A stretch of 64,000 bases of DNA from Clostridium_I sp047718555 (GCF_047718555.1 NZ_JBDNRK010000002.1:105649-169648), one strand, 5' to 3'; shown: positions 26,554-36,400, counted from the first letter of the stretch. Notes: generated from the letters alone by a model not told the origin. A program made the numbers and translations.

Positions 26554-27296
26554 CCTTCCCCTTTACCATTTTCTCCTATTATATTAATTGTATAAAAGGT
26601 TTTTATTTTTATCAATACTCCACTCTACACTTCTTGATTTATCCGATGACTAGCCAAATGGAAATAGTTTCTTCTTTACAATTATCTTGAGTAAAGGTAA
26701 TATTACTCATGTGGATGATACAAGCCTCTCTTAATTTTTTTGTGATAAGAAAATTATATTTTAAGGATTGCTATTATCCACTATTTATTTTTTAGAAACT
26801 ATCTTTTTCAAATTATTAATGTTTCATTCGTACGAAACTCAGATAATCATATTTGGCATTCTACAATAATTAAACTGGCATTTAGTATTGATTAGATGTA
26901 AATCCAATTTCTAATAGACAAATACAAATCAATTCAAGAATATGCTGTTATCATCACCAAGGTAAAGCTAATGTATATTCTAAAACAAATTTAATTTCCT
27001 ATTATGGTAAAAAGGTTAACATCACGTGTAATGACTATTTGTATTTTGTAGAAAATATGTATTTATTTTTACAAATTAGAAATATTCAACATAAATTCAA
27101 TCGTTACATATGTATATTTTTAACATTTAATCCATAATAAGAATTAATTTTTAATCAAAATTTAGTATATCTCAAAAATAAAAATATACGTATGTATATA
27201 TTAGATTTAAAAGGGGGTGATATACAAGATAAAAAATCAGAATAAAAAATTTATATTTATATTGAAAAAGATAATTATTTGGGGGGTAAGTAATTA
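26554..27296. other. long gene-free stretch upstream of the first levansucrase
   Basis: Contains a short match to one end of the two-hairpin repeat family (TTTATCCGATGACTAGCC, 26638-26655) and the leader of the levansucrase gene with a motif shared with the second copy (27187-27225). I found no gene or known riboswitch. Confidence 0.5.
27187..27225 (+). promoter_or_regulatory. leader motif shared by levansucrase genes 1 and 2
   Basis: TACGTATGTATAT (27187-27199) followed by AAGGGGGTGATATA ending near 27225; the same pair occurs at 29119-29155. Its role (promoter, operator or leader structure) is unknown. Confidence 0.4.
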
Positions 27297-28790
27297 ATGA
27301 TTAAGTCAAAAATTATGAAATTTGTTTTAAGTACTTCTTTTACTACAGCATTACTTGTAGGAATAGGCGGTGGATCTGTTGCTCTTGCTAAAGAAAACAA
27401 TAGCAAAGATTTTAAACCAAAGTATGATAATATTTCTCATATTACACGTTATGACATGTCCAAAATACCTGGACAACAAAACAATGAAAAATTTAAGGCG
27501 CCTCAATTCGACGCATCTACAATAAAAAACATACCTTCAGCAAAAGGTTATGATAAGAATGGTAATTTAATAGATTTAGATGTATGGGATAGCTGGCCGC
27601 TTCAAAATGCGGATGGAACAGTGGCAAATTATCATGGATACAATATCGTTTTTGCTTTAGCAGGAGACCCTAAAGTTGGAAGTGATACGTTTATTCACTT
27701 ATTCTATCAAAAAATAGGCGACACATCCATTAATAGTTGGAAACATGCGGGTAGAGTATTTAAAGATAGCGATAAATTTATTCCAAATGATCCTTTTCTA
27801 AAAGATCAAGCAGAAGAGTGGTCAGGTTCTGCCACTTTAACTAAAGATGGAAAAGTTAGATTGTTTTATACAGATAGACAAGCCTGGAATCCAGATAAAG
27901 GGTTCTATGGTAAACAAACTTTAACAACAGCTCAGGTTAATTTATCTCAGCCGGATGCTACTACGCTGAAGGTTGATGGCGTAGAAGATTTTAAATCTAT
28001 CTTTGATGGTGGCGATGGAAAGATTTATCAAAATGTTTTGCAAGGTATTGAAGCACCAAATTACTCTGATAATCATACATTAAGAGATCCTCACTACGTT
28101 GAAGATAATGGACATAAATACCTTGTTTTTGAAGCTAATACTGGAACAGAAACTGGTTACCAAGGAGAGGATGCTTTATCCAATCAAGCCTATTATGGTG
28201 GAACTAGACAATTTTTTGAAGCTGAAAAAACTAAATTGTTACAAAGTCCTAAAAAAGGTTTGGCCGAATTAGCTAATGGTGCACTAGGTATCATTGAATT
28301 AAACGATGATTATACTTTGAAAAAAGTAATGAAACCACTAATTACATCTAACACAATAACAGATGAAATTGAACGTGCAAATATATTTAAAATGAATGGT
28401 AAATGGTACTTGTTTACAGACTCAAGAGGAGCTAAAATGACTATTGATGGAATAGGTGATAAAGATGTATACATGTTAGGTTACACTTCAGATTCTTTAA
28501 CTGGATCATATAAACCTTTAAATGGAAGTGGCCTTGTGTTAAACATGAATCTTGATCCATCTGATGTTACATTTACTTACTCACATTTTGCTGTACCACA
28601 GGAAAAAGGCAGTAATGTAGTAATTACAAGTTATATAACAAACAGAGGTTTCTTCTCTAATCAGCATTCAAGTTTTGCTCCAAGCTTCTTACTTAATATT
28701 AAAGGAGGTAAGACATCTGTTGTGCCAAACAGCAACCTTGAGCAAGGACAACTAACTATTGATAAACAAAAAAATCATTCAAAAAGATAA
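27297..28790 (+). CDS. levansucrase (GH68), tandem copy 1
   Basis: Secreted fructosyltransferase that makes levan from sucrose or hydrolyses it. 497 residues with a signal peptide (core about 10-25, ending near VALA-KE). The three catalytic blocks are intact: nucleophile Asp in DVWDSWPL, stabiliser Asp in LRDPHYVED, acid/base Glu in DEIERANIF. It ends in a short basic tail. GGGGGG precedes the ATG. It is followed by its own terminator, which a MITE-like element has entered. Inulosucrase activity cannot be excluded. Confidence 0.93.
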   Translation: MIKSKIMKFVLSTSFTTALLVGIGGGSVALAKENNSKDFKPKYDNISHITRYDMSKIPGQQNNEKFKAPQFDASTIKNIPSAKGYDKNGNLIDLDVWDSWPLQNADGTVANYHGYNIVFALAGDPKVGSDTFIHLFYQKIGDTSINSWKHAGRVFKDSDKFIPNDPFLKDQAEEWSGSATLTKDGKVRLFYTDRQAWNPDKGFYGKQTLTTAQVNLSQPDATTLKVDGVEDFKSIFDGGDGKIYQNVLQGIEAPNYSDNHTLRDPHYVEDNGHKYLVFEANTGTETGYQGEDALSNQAYYGGTRQFFEAEKTKLLQSPKKGLAELANGALGIIELNDDYTLKKVMKPLITSNTITDEIERANIFKMNGKWYLFTDSRGAKMTIDGIGDKDVYMLGYTSDSLTGSYKPLNGSGLVLNMNLDPSDVTFTYSHFAVPQEKGSNVVITSYITNRGFFSNQHSSFAPSFLLNIKGGKTSVVPNSNLEQGQLTIDKQKNHSKR

Positions 28791-28898
28791 CTTAAAAAAA
28801 TTTACACAAACAAAGTAAGATTACAATCAATAGGTAAGAGTATTGGATATTAGATAAAATATATATAATATCCAGTGAATATAGAGATTTACACAAAT

Positions 28899-29015
28899 AA
28901 GTCTATACCTTTTTATGGATTAGGCATGTGAAAATAAGTGGCAAGTCAAATATACTAGTATATTGATTAGTTATTTATTTGAAGATACCTTAAATTTACA
29001 AAAAGGTATAGACTT
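28899..29015 (+). terminator. terminator split by a MITE-like insertion
   Basis: Perfect 16-bp arms AAGTCTATACCTTTTT (28899-28914) and its complement (29000-29015). The MITE at 28922-28990 lies in the loop. Without the insert the loop would be about 16 bases, a normal terminator of levansucrase copy 1. Confidence 0.6.
28922..28990. repeat. MITE-like element, copy 2 (69 bp)
   Basis: Ends AGGCATGTGAAAATAA and TTATTTGAAGATACCT are imperfect inverted repeats and match copies at 38510 and 58905. Non-coding. Confidence 0.7.
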
Positions 29016-29118
29016 TCTTATATTTGTGCTGTTCTCTATTTTTTTACTGCAATATATAAAGATAAAAAATATAATTTTAATTTAAATTTTAATTCACCTC
29101 AAAAAAGCATAAAAAATT

Positions 29119-29155
29119 TACGTATGTATATTTCGAAGCAAGGGGGAATGATATA
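29119..29155 (+). promoter_or_regulatory. leader motif shared by levansucrase genes 1 and 2 (second occurrence)
   Basis: TACGTATGTATAT (29119-29131), then AAGGGGGAATGATATA. Same order and similar spacing as 27187-27225. The third levansucrase lacks it. Confidence 0.4.
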
Positions 29156-29228
29156 GCCATAAAAATTTTGTTAGTAATTTAGTTTCGACAAACAAAAATA
29201 AAAATAATAATTTTTAGGGGGTAAATTA

Positions 29229-30695
29229 ATGATTAAGTCAAAAATTATGAAATTTGTTCTAAGCGCTTCTTTTACTACAGCATTACTTACAGGAATAGGT
29301 GGGGGATCTGTTGCTCTTGCTAGCACTCTTGATTACAACAACACCTATGGGGTTTCCCATATAACTCGTTCTGATATGCTTAAAGTACCTGGACAACAAA
29401 ATAGCCCACAATTTAAAGTGCCTCAATTCGATGCATCAACTATAAAAAATATATCATCAGCAAAAGGCTATGATAAATATGGTAATTTAATAGATTTAGA
29501 CGTATGGGATAGCTGGCCGCTACAAAACGCCGATGGAACAGTGGCAAATTATAACGGATATAACATCGTTTTTGCTTTAGCAGGAGATCCTAAGAACGGT
29601 AACGATACTTCTATTTACTTATTCTATCAAAAAATAGGTGACACATCTATCGACAGTTGGAAAAATGCTGGTAGAGTATTTAAAGATAGCGACAAATTCG
29701 CTTCAAATGACCCTATTCTTAAGTATCAAACACAAGAGTGGTCAGGCTCTGCTACTTTAACTAAAGATGGCAATGTACGTTTATTTTACACAGATTACTC
29801 TGGATCTCCAGAAGATGGAGGATCAGGTGCTGGTAAACAGACATTAACAACAGCTCAAATCAATATGTCTCAGCCAGATTCTAATACACTTAAGATTGAC
29901 GGTGTATCAGATTATAAATCTATTTTTGACGGAGACGGTAAATTATATCAAAATGTTCAACAATTCATAGATGAAGGTAAGTGGAGTTCTAATGATAACC
30001 ATACATTAAGAGATCCTCACTATGTTGAAGATAATGGCCACAAATATCTTGTTTTTGAAGCTAATACTGGAACAGAAGATGGATATCAAGGTGATGATTC
30101 TTTATTTAATAAAGCTTTCTATGGCGGAAGTGAAAAATTCTTCCAGACAGAAAAAGACAAACTATTAATTAGTCCTAAAAAACAAACTGCATCATTAGCA
30201 AATGGAGTGCTAGGTATTATCGAATTAAATAATGATTATACTTTGAAAAAAGTAATGAAACCATTAATTACATCTAATACAGTAACAGATGAAATCGAAC
30301 GTGCTAATGTATTTAAAATGAATGGCAAATGGTATCTATTCACAGATTCAAGAGGATCTAAAATGACTATTGATGGAATAGGCGATAAAGATGTATATAT
30401 GTTAGGTTTCACATCAAATTCTTTAACTGGAGAATACAAGCCATTAAACGGTAGTGGACTAGTATTAAACATGAATCTTGATCCTGCTGATCTTACATTT
30501 ACTTACTCTCATTTTGCTGTACCTCAACCTGAAGGTAACAACGTGGTAATAACAAGCTACATGACAAATAGAGGCTTCTATACAGATCACCACGCTACAT
30601 TTGCTCCAAGCTTTGAACTTAACATTAAAGGATCAAAAACATCAGTTGTACCAAACAGCATTCTTCCACAAGGACAACTGACAACTAATAAATAA
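29229..30695 (+). CDS. levansucrase (GH68), tandem copy 2
   Basis: 488 residues; signal peptide ending near VALA-ST. Catalytic blocks DVWDSWPL, LRDPHYVED and DEIERANVF are intact. Very similar to copies 1 and 3, mainly differing in surface loops (for example YSGSPEDGGSGAGKQ near residue 195 and FIDEGKWSSND). AGGGGG ribosome binding site. Its own leader and terminator indicate separate expression. Confidence 0.93.
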   Translation: MIKSKIMKFVLSASFTTALLTGIGGGSVALASTLDYNNTYGVSHITRSDMLKVPGQQNSPQFKVPQFDASTIKNISSAKGYDKYGNLIDLDVWDSWPLQNADGTVANYNGYNIVFALAGDPKNGNDTSIYLFYQKIGDTSIDSWKNAGRVFKDSDKFASNDPILKYQTQEWSGSATLTKDGNVRLFYTDYSGSPEDGGSGAGKQTLTTAQINMSQPDSNTLKIDGVSDYKSIFDGDGKLYQNVQQFIDEGKWSSNDNHTLRDPHYVEDNGHKYLVFEANTGTEDGYQGDDSLFNKAFYGGSEKFFQTEKDKLLISPKKQTASLANGVLGIIELNNDYTLKKVMKPLITSNTVTDEIERANVFKMNGKWYLFTDSRGSKMTIDGIGDKDVYMLGFTSNSLTGEYKPLNGSGLVLNMNLDPADLTFTYSHFAVPQPEGNNVVITSYMTNRGFYTDHHATFAPSFELNIKGSKTSVVPNSILPQGQLTTNK

Positions 30696-30767
30696 TAGTC
30701 ATAAGACAAAAACTCTGTTTATCAATGTATCTTGCTTAGCGGCAGTTTATATTTCCACTATTTATAC

Positions 30768-30795
30768 TTCCACTAAGTTTAGATAAATTATCCAG
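30768..30795 (+). repeat. two-hairpin repeat family, partial copy
   Basis: TTCCACTAAGTTTAGATAAA followed by TTATCCAG matches the junction between the two hairpins of the full copy at 61790-61909. The right half is missing. Confidence 0.45.
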
Positions 30796-30823
30796 TTACT
30801 CATTACTGGTATCTCCATTTTAA

Positions 30824-30867
30824 GAAAGCGAACAAACACAGTATCCATTTTGTATTTGTTCGCTTTC
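30824..30867 (+). terminator. terminator of levansucrase copy 2
   Basis: Thirteen-base arms GAAAGCGAACAAA (30824-30836) and its complement (30855-30867), about 130 bases after the stop. Confidence 0.6.
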
Positions 30868-30996
30868 CATTTATTGCAATAGCTAATCATATGCAATTTC
30901 TATTTCACTTTATTATAAACGTAATTCTAAAATTAAATAGAAATTTACTTCAACTTAATTTTAATAGAAAAAATACATATTTAGGAGGTCTAACTA

Positions 30997-32481
30997 ATGA
31001 TCAAATCAAAAATTATGAAAATTATTTTAAGCACTTCTTTTACCACAGCTTTACTTGTAGGCGCAGGCGGTGGATCTGTCGCTCTTGCTAGCAATATTGA
31101 TTATAACAACACCTATGATATTTCTCATATTACACGTTACAATATGTCAAAAATATCTGGACAGCAAAACAATGCACAATTTAAAGTTCCTCAATTCGAT
31201 GCATCCACATTAAAAAATATTCCTTCAGCAAAAGGTTATGATGAGTTTGGCAACCTAATTGATTTAGATGTTTGGGATAGCTGGCCGCTGCAAAACGCTG
31301 ATGGAACAGTAGCAAATTATCATGGATACAATCTGGTTTTTGCTTTAGCAGGAGACCCTAAAAGAGGATGGGATACACATATTTACTTATTCTATCAAAA
31401 AATAGGCGACACATCCATTGATAGCTGGAAAAGTGCTGGTAGAGTATTTAAAGATAGTGATAAATTCGTTCCAAATGATCCAATTCTAAATAATCAAGCA
31501 GAAGAATGGTCAGGCTCTGGCACTTTAACAAAAGATGGAAAAGTTCGATTATTTTATACAGATAGAGATAGCTGGTCACCAGATTCCGGACATTATGGTA
31601 AACAAACCTTAACAACGGCTCAAATCAATTTATCTGAGGCCAATGCCAATACGTTGAAAGTTGATGGCGTAGAAGATCTAAAATCAATCTTTGATGGCGG
31701 AGACGGTACAATCTATCAGAACGTTCAACAATTTATCGATGAGGGTGCTGATCTTTCTGGCGATAACCACACGTTAAGAGATCCTCACTACATTGAAGAT
31801 AATGGTCATAAATATCTTGTTTTTGAAGCTAATACAGGAACAGATGATGGATACCAAGGTGATGAATCCTTATTTAATAAAGCATTCTATGGTGGAAGTG
31901 AAACTTTCTTCCAGACAGAAAAAGACAAACTATTAATTGGACCTAAAAAACAACTTGCATCATTAGCAAATGGAGCACTAGGTATTATTGAATTGAATAA
32001 TGATTATACACTTAAAAAAGTGATGAAACCATTAATTACTTCCAATACAGTAACAGATGAAATCGAACGTGCTAATGTATTTAAAATGAATGGCAAATGG
32101 TACTTATTCACAGATTCAAGAGGAGCTAAAATGACTATTGATGGAATAGGCGATAAGGATGTATACATGTTAGGCTACGTTTCAAATTCCTTAACCGGAT
32201 CATATAAACCGTTAAATGGCAGCGGACTTGTATTAAGTATGAATCTTGACCCTGCTGACCCTACATTTACTTATTCTCACTTTGCTGTACCACAGGAAAA
32301 AGGAAATAATGTAGTAATTACAAGTTATATAACAAACAGAGGTTTATATTCTGACCATCATTCAAGTTTTGCTCCAAGCTTCTTACTTAATATTAAAGGA
32401 GACAAAACATCTGTTGTGCCAAACGGTATCCTTCCACAAGGACAATTGACCATTGATAAAGAAAAAAAACATATTCAATAA
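30997..32481 (+). CDS. levansucrase (GH68), tandem copy 3
   Basis: 494 residues; signal peptide ending near VALA-SN; catalytic DVWDSWPL, LRDPHYIED and DEIERANVF intact. Like copy 1 it has a longer Lys-rich C-terminal end. Its upstream region differs from the other two and lacks their shared motif, but it has an AGGAGG site. It is followed by a clean terminator (32535-32563). Confidence 0.93.
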   Translation: MIKSKIMKIILSTSFTTALLVGAGGGSVALASNIDYNNTYDISHITRYNMSKISGQQNNAQFKVPQFDASTLKNIPSAKGYDEFGNLIDLDVWDSWPLQNADGTVANYHGYNLVFALAGDPKRGWDTHIYLFYQKIGDTSIDSWKSAGRVFKDSDKFVPNDPILNNQAEEWSGSGTLTKDGKVRLFYTDRDSWSPDSGHYGKQTLTTAQINLSEANANTLKVDGVEDLKSIFDGGDGTIYQNVQQFIDEGADLSGDNHTLRDPHYIEDNGHKYLVFEANTGTDDGYQGDESLFNKAFYGGSETFFQTEKDKLLIGPKKQLASLANGALGIIELNNDYTLKKVMKPLITSNTVTDEIERANVFKMNGKWYLFTDSRGAKMTIDGIGDKDVYMLGYVSNSLTGSYKPLNGSGLVLSMNLDPADPTFTYSHFAVPQEKGNNVVITSYITNRGLYSDHHSSFAPSFLLNIKGDKTSVVPNGILPQGQLTIDKEKKHIQ

Positions 32482-32534
32482 ATAAATTAAAAAACTTACG
32501 CAAAAATAACTAAAAATTTAATTTAAAGAAAATA

Positions 32535-32563
32535 AAAATGCCGATACTTTATCGGCATTTTTT
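32535..32563 (+). terminator. terminator of levansucrase copy 3
   Basis: Twelve-base arms AAAATGCCGATA (32535-32546) and TATCGGCATTTT (32550-32561), with a three-base loop and continuing T-run. Confidence 0.85.
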
Positions 32564-32768
32564 ATAAATAAATTTATACCTTCTTATAACATATGCAACT
32601 TCACAATTAAACATTGTTTTAAAATACACGTCTTTTTAAATTTATATTTCAAAGTATAAATTTATATATCAAGTTGATTATCTATAGATTAAAAGCATCT
32701 AAAAACAAATATGTATACTTCTTCCCACATCAGCCAGAATATAAACGAGCAAAATGGAGGTGTTTAAC

Positions 32769-34343
32769 TTGAAAAAAAGAAAAATTTATAAGATAGAATA
32801 TAATAGATTAGCTGCTTTAATAATTATCTGTTTGATAATCCTATCATCTATCTTCTTATTTATCTATCATACAAATAAGAGGATAGATAAAACAATTATT
32901 CATGAAAAACCAAACTATCGGGCAATATATCATTTTACAACACCTGATAAATGGAAAAATGATCCACAAAAGCCTATATTTCTTGATGGAAAATATCATT
33001 ATTATTATCTCTATAATCATGATTATCCAAATGGCAATGGTACAGAATGGCGGCAGGCCACATCAGAAGATTTAGTGCATTGGAAAGATGAGGGAGTGGC
33101 TATTCCTAAATATACAAATAAAAATGGGGATATATGGTCAGGATCTACGGTTGTTGATATCAAAAATACTGCCGGCTTTGGAAAAGGAGCCATTGTGGCC
33201 ATAGTAACACAACCTTCCGGAAGTGACAATCAGCAAGAACAATCTCTTTGGTACAGTACAGACAAAGGAAAAACATTTAAATCTTATGGTGACCAACCCA
33301 TTATACTAAATCCAGGTACAAAAGATTTTAGAGATCCAAAAATCATCTGGGATTCTCAGAACGACAAATGGGTAATGCTCTTAGCAGAAGGGACAAAAAT
33401 TGGCTTTTACGAATCTTACAATCTGAAAAATTGGAACTATACAGGTGGTTTCTTTACACAAAATATAGGCATTGTAGAATGTCCCGATCTCTTTATAATG
33501 CAGGCAAATGATGGAACATATAAGTGGATTCTAGGTGCCAGCGCCAATGGTAAATCTTCTGGTAAGCCCAATACTTATGCCTATTGGATAGGGAACTATA
33601 ATGGAAAAGAATTTGCTGCCAATCAAAATGAGCCCCAATGGCTGGATTATGGTTTTGACTGGTATGCAGGAGTAACCTTTCAGAATGGCAACAGCACTGA
33701 TAAATTTACGAAACGTTACGCTCTAGCCTGGATGAATAACTGGGATTATCCAAACAACACCCCAACAATACAGGATGGATTCAATGGAATAGATTCCATT
33801 GTGCGCCAGATCAACTTGAAAAAACAAACAGATAATACCTACAGCCTGATCTCACAGCCTGTTGAAACCTTGGATAGTCTAATAACGTCAACTGATAATT
33901 TTAAGCAAATTGAAGTTACAGGCTCAAAAACACTGAAAGTTCAAAGCGAAGCATATCAACTCGATGCAGATATAAGCTGGTCGGATGCCAAAAATATAGG
34001 CTTTAGACTCCGAGAGTCATCAGATAAAAAACGTCATATAGACGTAGGAGTTTTTGTTGAAGGACAATACACTTATGTCAATAGAGGCTTTACAGGCCAA
34101 CCAGACAAAAGCAAAAAATATATTGAAAGTAAAGCAGCCTTTGATACAAGCAACAAGAAGGTTCATTTAAAGATTCTTGTTGATAAAACAAGTATAGAAG
34201 TATTTGTTGATGATGGTAAGGTTACTTACTCAAACGAAGTATTTCCTAATTTAAACGATAAAAGAATTACTCTTTTTTCTATTGGAGGCAAATCCATATT
34301 TAAAAATGTTACGATAAAACATCTTCGTTCTATCAATAACTAA
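32769..34343 (+). CDS. GH32 fructan hydrolase (levanase-like), membrane-anchored
   Basis: Hydrolyses beta-fructosides (levan, inulin or sucrose). 524 residues from the TTG at 32769, 8 bases after GGAGG; the ATG at 32754 overlaps that site. An uncleaved-looking N-terminal helix (about 13-32) suggests anchoring to the outside of the membrane. The five-blade domain has WKNDPQKPIF (nucleophile Asp; the usual NDPNG is changed to NDPQK), FRDPKI, and ECPDLF (acid/base Glu). It ends in a C-terminal beta-sandwich (about 385-520). It would release fructose from levan made by the upstream enzymes. Confidence 0.92.
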   Translation: MKKRKIYKIEYNRLAALIIICLIILSSIFLFIYHTNKRIDKTIIHEKPNYRAIYHFTTPDKWKNDPQKPIFLDGKYHYYYLYNHDYPNGNGTEWRQATSEDLVHWKDEGVAIPKYTNKNGDIWSGSTVVDIKNTAGFGKGAIVAIVTQPSGSDNQQEQSLWYSTDKGKTFKSYGDQPIILNPGTKDFRDPKIIWDSQNDKWVMLLAEGTKIGFYESYNLKNWNYTGGFFTQNIGIVECPDLFIMQANDGTYKWILGASANGKSSGKPNTYAYWIGNYNGKEFAANQNEPQWLDYGFDWYAGVTFQNGNSTDKFTKRYALAWMNNWDYPNNTPTIQDGFNGIDSIVRQINLKKQTDNTYSLISQPVETLDSLITSTDNFKQIEVTGSKTLKVQSEAYQLDADISWSDAKNIGFRLRESSDKKRHIDVGVFVEGQYTYVNRGFTGQPDKSKKYIESKAAFDTSNKKVHLKILVDKTSIEVFVDDGKVTYSNEVFPNLNDKRITLFSIGGKSIFKNVTIKHLRSINN

Positions 34344-34368
34344 AACAATAAGCTGCACATTTCCAAAA

Positions 34369-34398
34369 GGGTACTAGTCTTAAATAAAACTAGTACCC
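34369..34398. terminator. convergent hairpin between the GH32 and rsgI genes
   Basis: Perfect ten-base arms GGGTACTAGT (34369-34378) and ACTAGTACCC (34389-34398). It lies between two convergent genes; the T-tract is weak. Confidence 0.5.
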
Positions 34399-34441
34399 AA
34401 AATTGTGTTACTATTCAATTTTTATCTTGTATTTTTCATTT

Positions 34442-35521
34442 TTACTTTTTATTTGTCTTAATAAAATTATTGGTTTTATTATCCTTACTCTTATCTTCCT
34501 TTTCATGTTTTGCTTTATTGTTCATATCCGTTTTATTAATCTTTCCATATTCCTTGTCACTATCTTCTTTTCCCTCTTTTTTATAGTTTTGTATATATTT
34601 TGAAGTTTGTTGTTCACTATTTTTCTTTTCTTTCTCTTTGTTCTTATCTTCTATACTTCTTAACTGTTCTTCTGTTGTAATTCTTTTTTCTTGATTTACT
34701 TCTGCTTTATTTTCAGCATCATTTGATGGTTTTACATCTTTTGATACATTATTTCCCGTATCCTTCACATCTCTATTTTCATTATTTTCTTTTTCATCGA
34801 TTATATTGATTATTTCTTTTATAGATTTTTCTTTTAAATCAGCAAATTTATATGATGAATTACCTTTTATTACTTCATTTATTAAAAGAAATTTATCAAT
34901 GGGAGTATTATCCTGTTCTGCTTTTTTATATTCATCTTTATTTGCTTCCAGCAAGATAGTTTTTGCTTCTATTTTATTTTCTTTAACAAAATTTTTTACC
35001 GAATCATCTAATTCCAAATCATCAATTTTCTTATGAATTTTAGTATTTGTTATTAAAATCACATTTTCCTCTGGATTTGCTATAAATTTTTCCTGTTTAG
35101 CAACGTTGATGATATTATTAATCACAATATTTGCAGGTTTATGCTTAAATCCATTTATTTTTCTAACCAACTTATCTCCATTTTTATTTAATGCTGAGAT
35201 TTTTATACAATCACCGTAAATATTATAATCGATTACAATATTAGCATCAGTATTAGCATTTGAATTGATGCTAATATTTATATATCCTTGCCGCTTGTAA
35301 TATTTCATATAATCTCCAAAAATAAATACTGCCAACATAACCACTGCCGCTATAGAAATAACCCATTTCGAAATCTGCTTTTTACACTTTTTTTGTCCAT
35401 CTATTATAATTTCTTGTCCAATTTCTACAGCATCACTAATCTTATCTATTTCTATAAATTCCCCTTCTTTTGTCAATACAATGAGTTTATCCTTTAATAA
35501 CTCCAGTATAATTGCGTTCAT
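34442..35521 (-). CDS. rsgI: RsgI-type anti-sigma factor
   Basis: Membrane anti-sigma factor for SigI. 359 residues: a cytoplasmic RsgI N-terminal domain (about 1-50, ILELLKDKLIVLTKEGEFIE), one helix (about 53-70), an extracellular domain (about 75-205), then a long Lys/Glu/Asn-rich tail. In cellulolytic clostridia RsgI proteins end in carbohydrate-binding domains; I see none here, so what it senses is open. It is downstream of sigI by 10 bases and convergent with the fructan genes. Confidence 0.85.
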   Translation of the reverse strand: MNAIILELLKDKLIVLTKEGEFIEIDKISDAVEIGQEIIIDGQKKCKKQISKWVISIAAVVMLAVFIFGDYMKYYKRQGYINISINSNANTDANIVIDYNIYGDCIKISALNKNGDKLVRKINGFKHKPANIVINNIINVAKQEKFIANPEENVILITNTKIHKKIDDLELDDSVKNFVKENKIEAKTILLEANKDEYKKAEQDNTPIDKFLLINEVIKGNSSYKFADLKEKSIKEIINIIDEKENNENRDVKDTGNNVSKDVKPSNDAENKAEVNQEKRITTEEQLRSIEDKNKEKEKKNSEQQTSKYIQNYKKEGKEDSDKEYGKINKTDMNNKAKHEKEDKSKDNKTNNFIKTNKK

Positions 35522-35531
35522 ACATTCACCT

Positions 35532-36233
35532 TCAATTTATATATTCTTTTATCACATCATAATCACCAATCAATACTATTACCAATGCAATAATATATAT
35601 TCTTCCTCTCTCTAGCTTCTTTCTGTGCACAAGCATATTACGCTGAATTTCCTTTATCGGCAGCCTCTTTACACTTATTAATCTATCTAACATTTCCGGT
35701 TCTGTTATAATAAGTTGTGCTACCTCTTTATAAAGTTTTTTAAGATTTTCTTGTTTTGGAGATACTTGTACTAATTCAGAAAATTCTATCCCCCATTTTT
35801 TTAGTTCCTTTTTATATTCTAAAATTTCTAACTTTCTGATCTCATTTTCTTTTTCATATTCATATTCTTTTATAGCCTTACTCATCATAGCGTTACTCTC
35901 TCTATCATCTTCACTTGTACTAATTTCCTGTAAGCAAATCTTATCTTTTAATTTTTCACTTTTTCTATAATGGTCTATGTTTCTAAGAATAATAACATGT
36001 TTAGCAAAAGTTAAAAATTTACCCTTGCTTTTATCATAGGCTTCAATTGCTTCCTTGAAAGCCATCATACCAATAGTAAGTTCGTCATCGTATCCGTATT
36101 CAAAAAATTTCCCTGTTTTCTTGTGTAAAATACTCGCTATAAACGGTTTATAAGCTTCAATTAATTTGTTTAGTTCTTCTTGATTCCTTTTAGCTTTTTC
36201 TACTTGTTCTTCAAGGGATATCTTAAAAAACAT
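35532..36233 (-). CDS. sigI: RNA polymerase sigma factor SigI
   Basis: Alternative sigma-70 family factor of the SigI type, 233 residues. Region 2 is visible in YDDELTIGMMAFKEAIEAYD and KGKFLTFAKHVI; the C-terminal part has the SigI-specific helices rather than an ordinary region 4. ATG with GAGGTG upstream. It pairs with rsgI. In Bacillus the pair responds to heat; in C. thermocellum it controls extracellular polysaccharidases. Control of the adjacent fructan genes is possible but not shown. Confidence 0.9.
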   Translation of the reverse strand: MFFKISLEEQVEKAKRNQEELNKLIEAYKPFIASILHKKTGKFFEYGYDDELTIGMMAFKEAIEAYDKSKGKFLTFAKHVIILRNIDHYRKSEKLKDKICLQEISTSEDDRESNAMMSKAIKEYEYEKENEIRKLEILEYKKELKKWGIEFSELVQVSPKQENLKKLYKEVAQLIITEPEMLDRLISVKRLPIKEIQRNMLVHRKKLERGRIYIIALVIVLIGDYDVIKEYIN

Positions 36234-36268
36234 CTTTTCACCTCACTTAAAAAAACACTTTATATATA

Positions 36269-36300
36269 TTCGATATAACTCTTGTAAATATTAAGGTTTT
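36269..36300 (-). promoter_or_regulatory. possible SigI-type promoter of sigI-rsgI
   Basis: On the minus strand AAAACC (36295-36300) is followed 22 bases later by CGAA (36269-36272). It resembles the AACCC/CGAA pattern of clostridial SigI promoters, with a weaker -35. Confidence 0.35.
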
Positions 36301-36400
36301 TTTAAATAAAATTTAATTTAAATAAAATTTCAATTAAATTTTATTTAAACAGTTATCTATGTGGATAAAAATTTATAATTTCTCACAGAATAAAATTCAT

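Noticed and set aside
27297..32481. Repeated blocks suggesting a CRISPR array or a single repetitive gene
   Set aside because: The repeats are three full GH68 genes with their own starts, stops and terminators. I saw no short regularly spaced direct repeats anywhere in the window.
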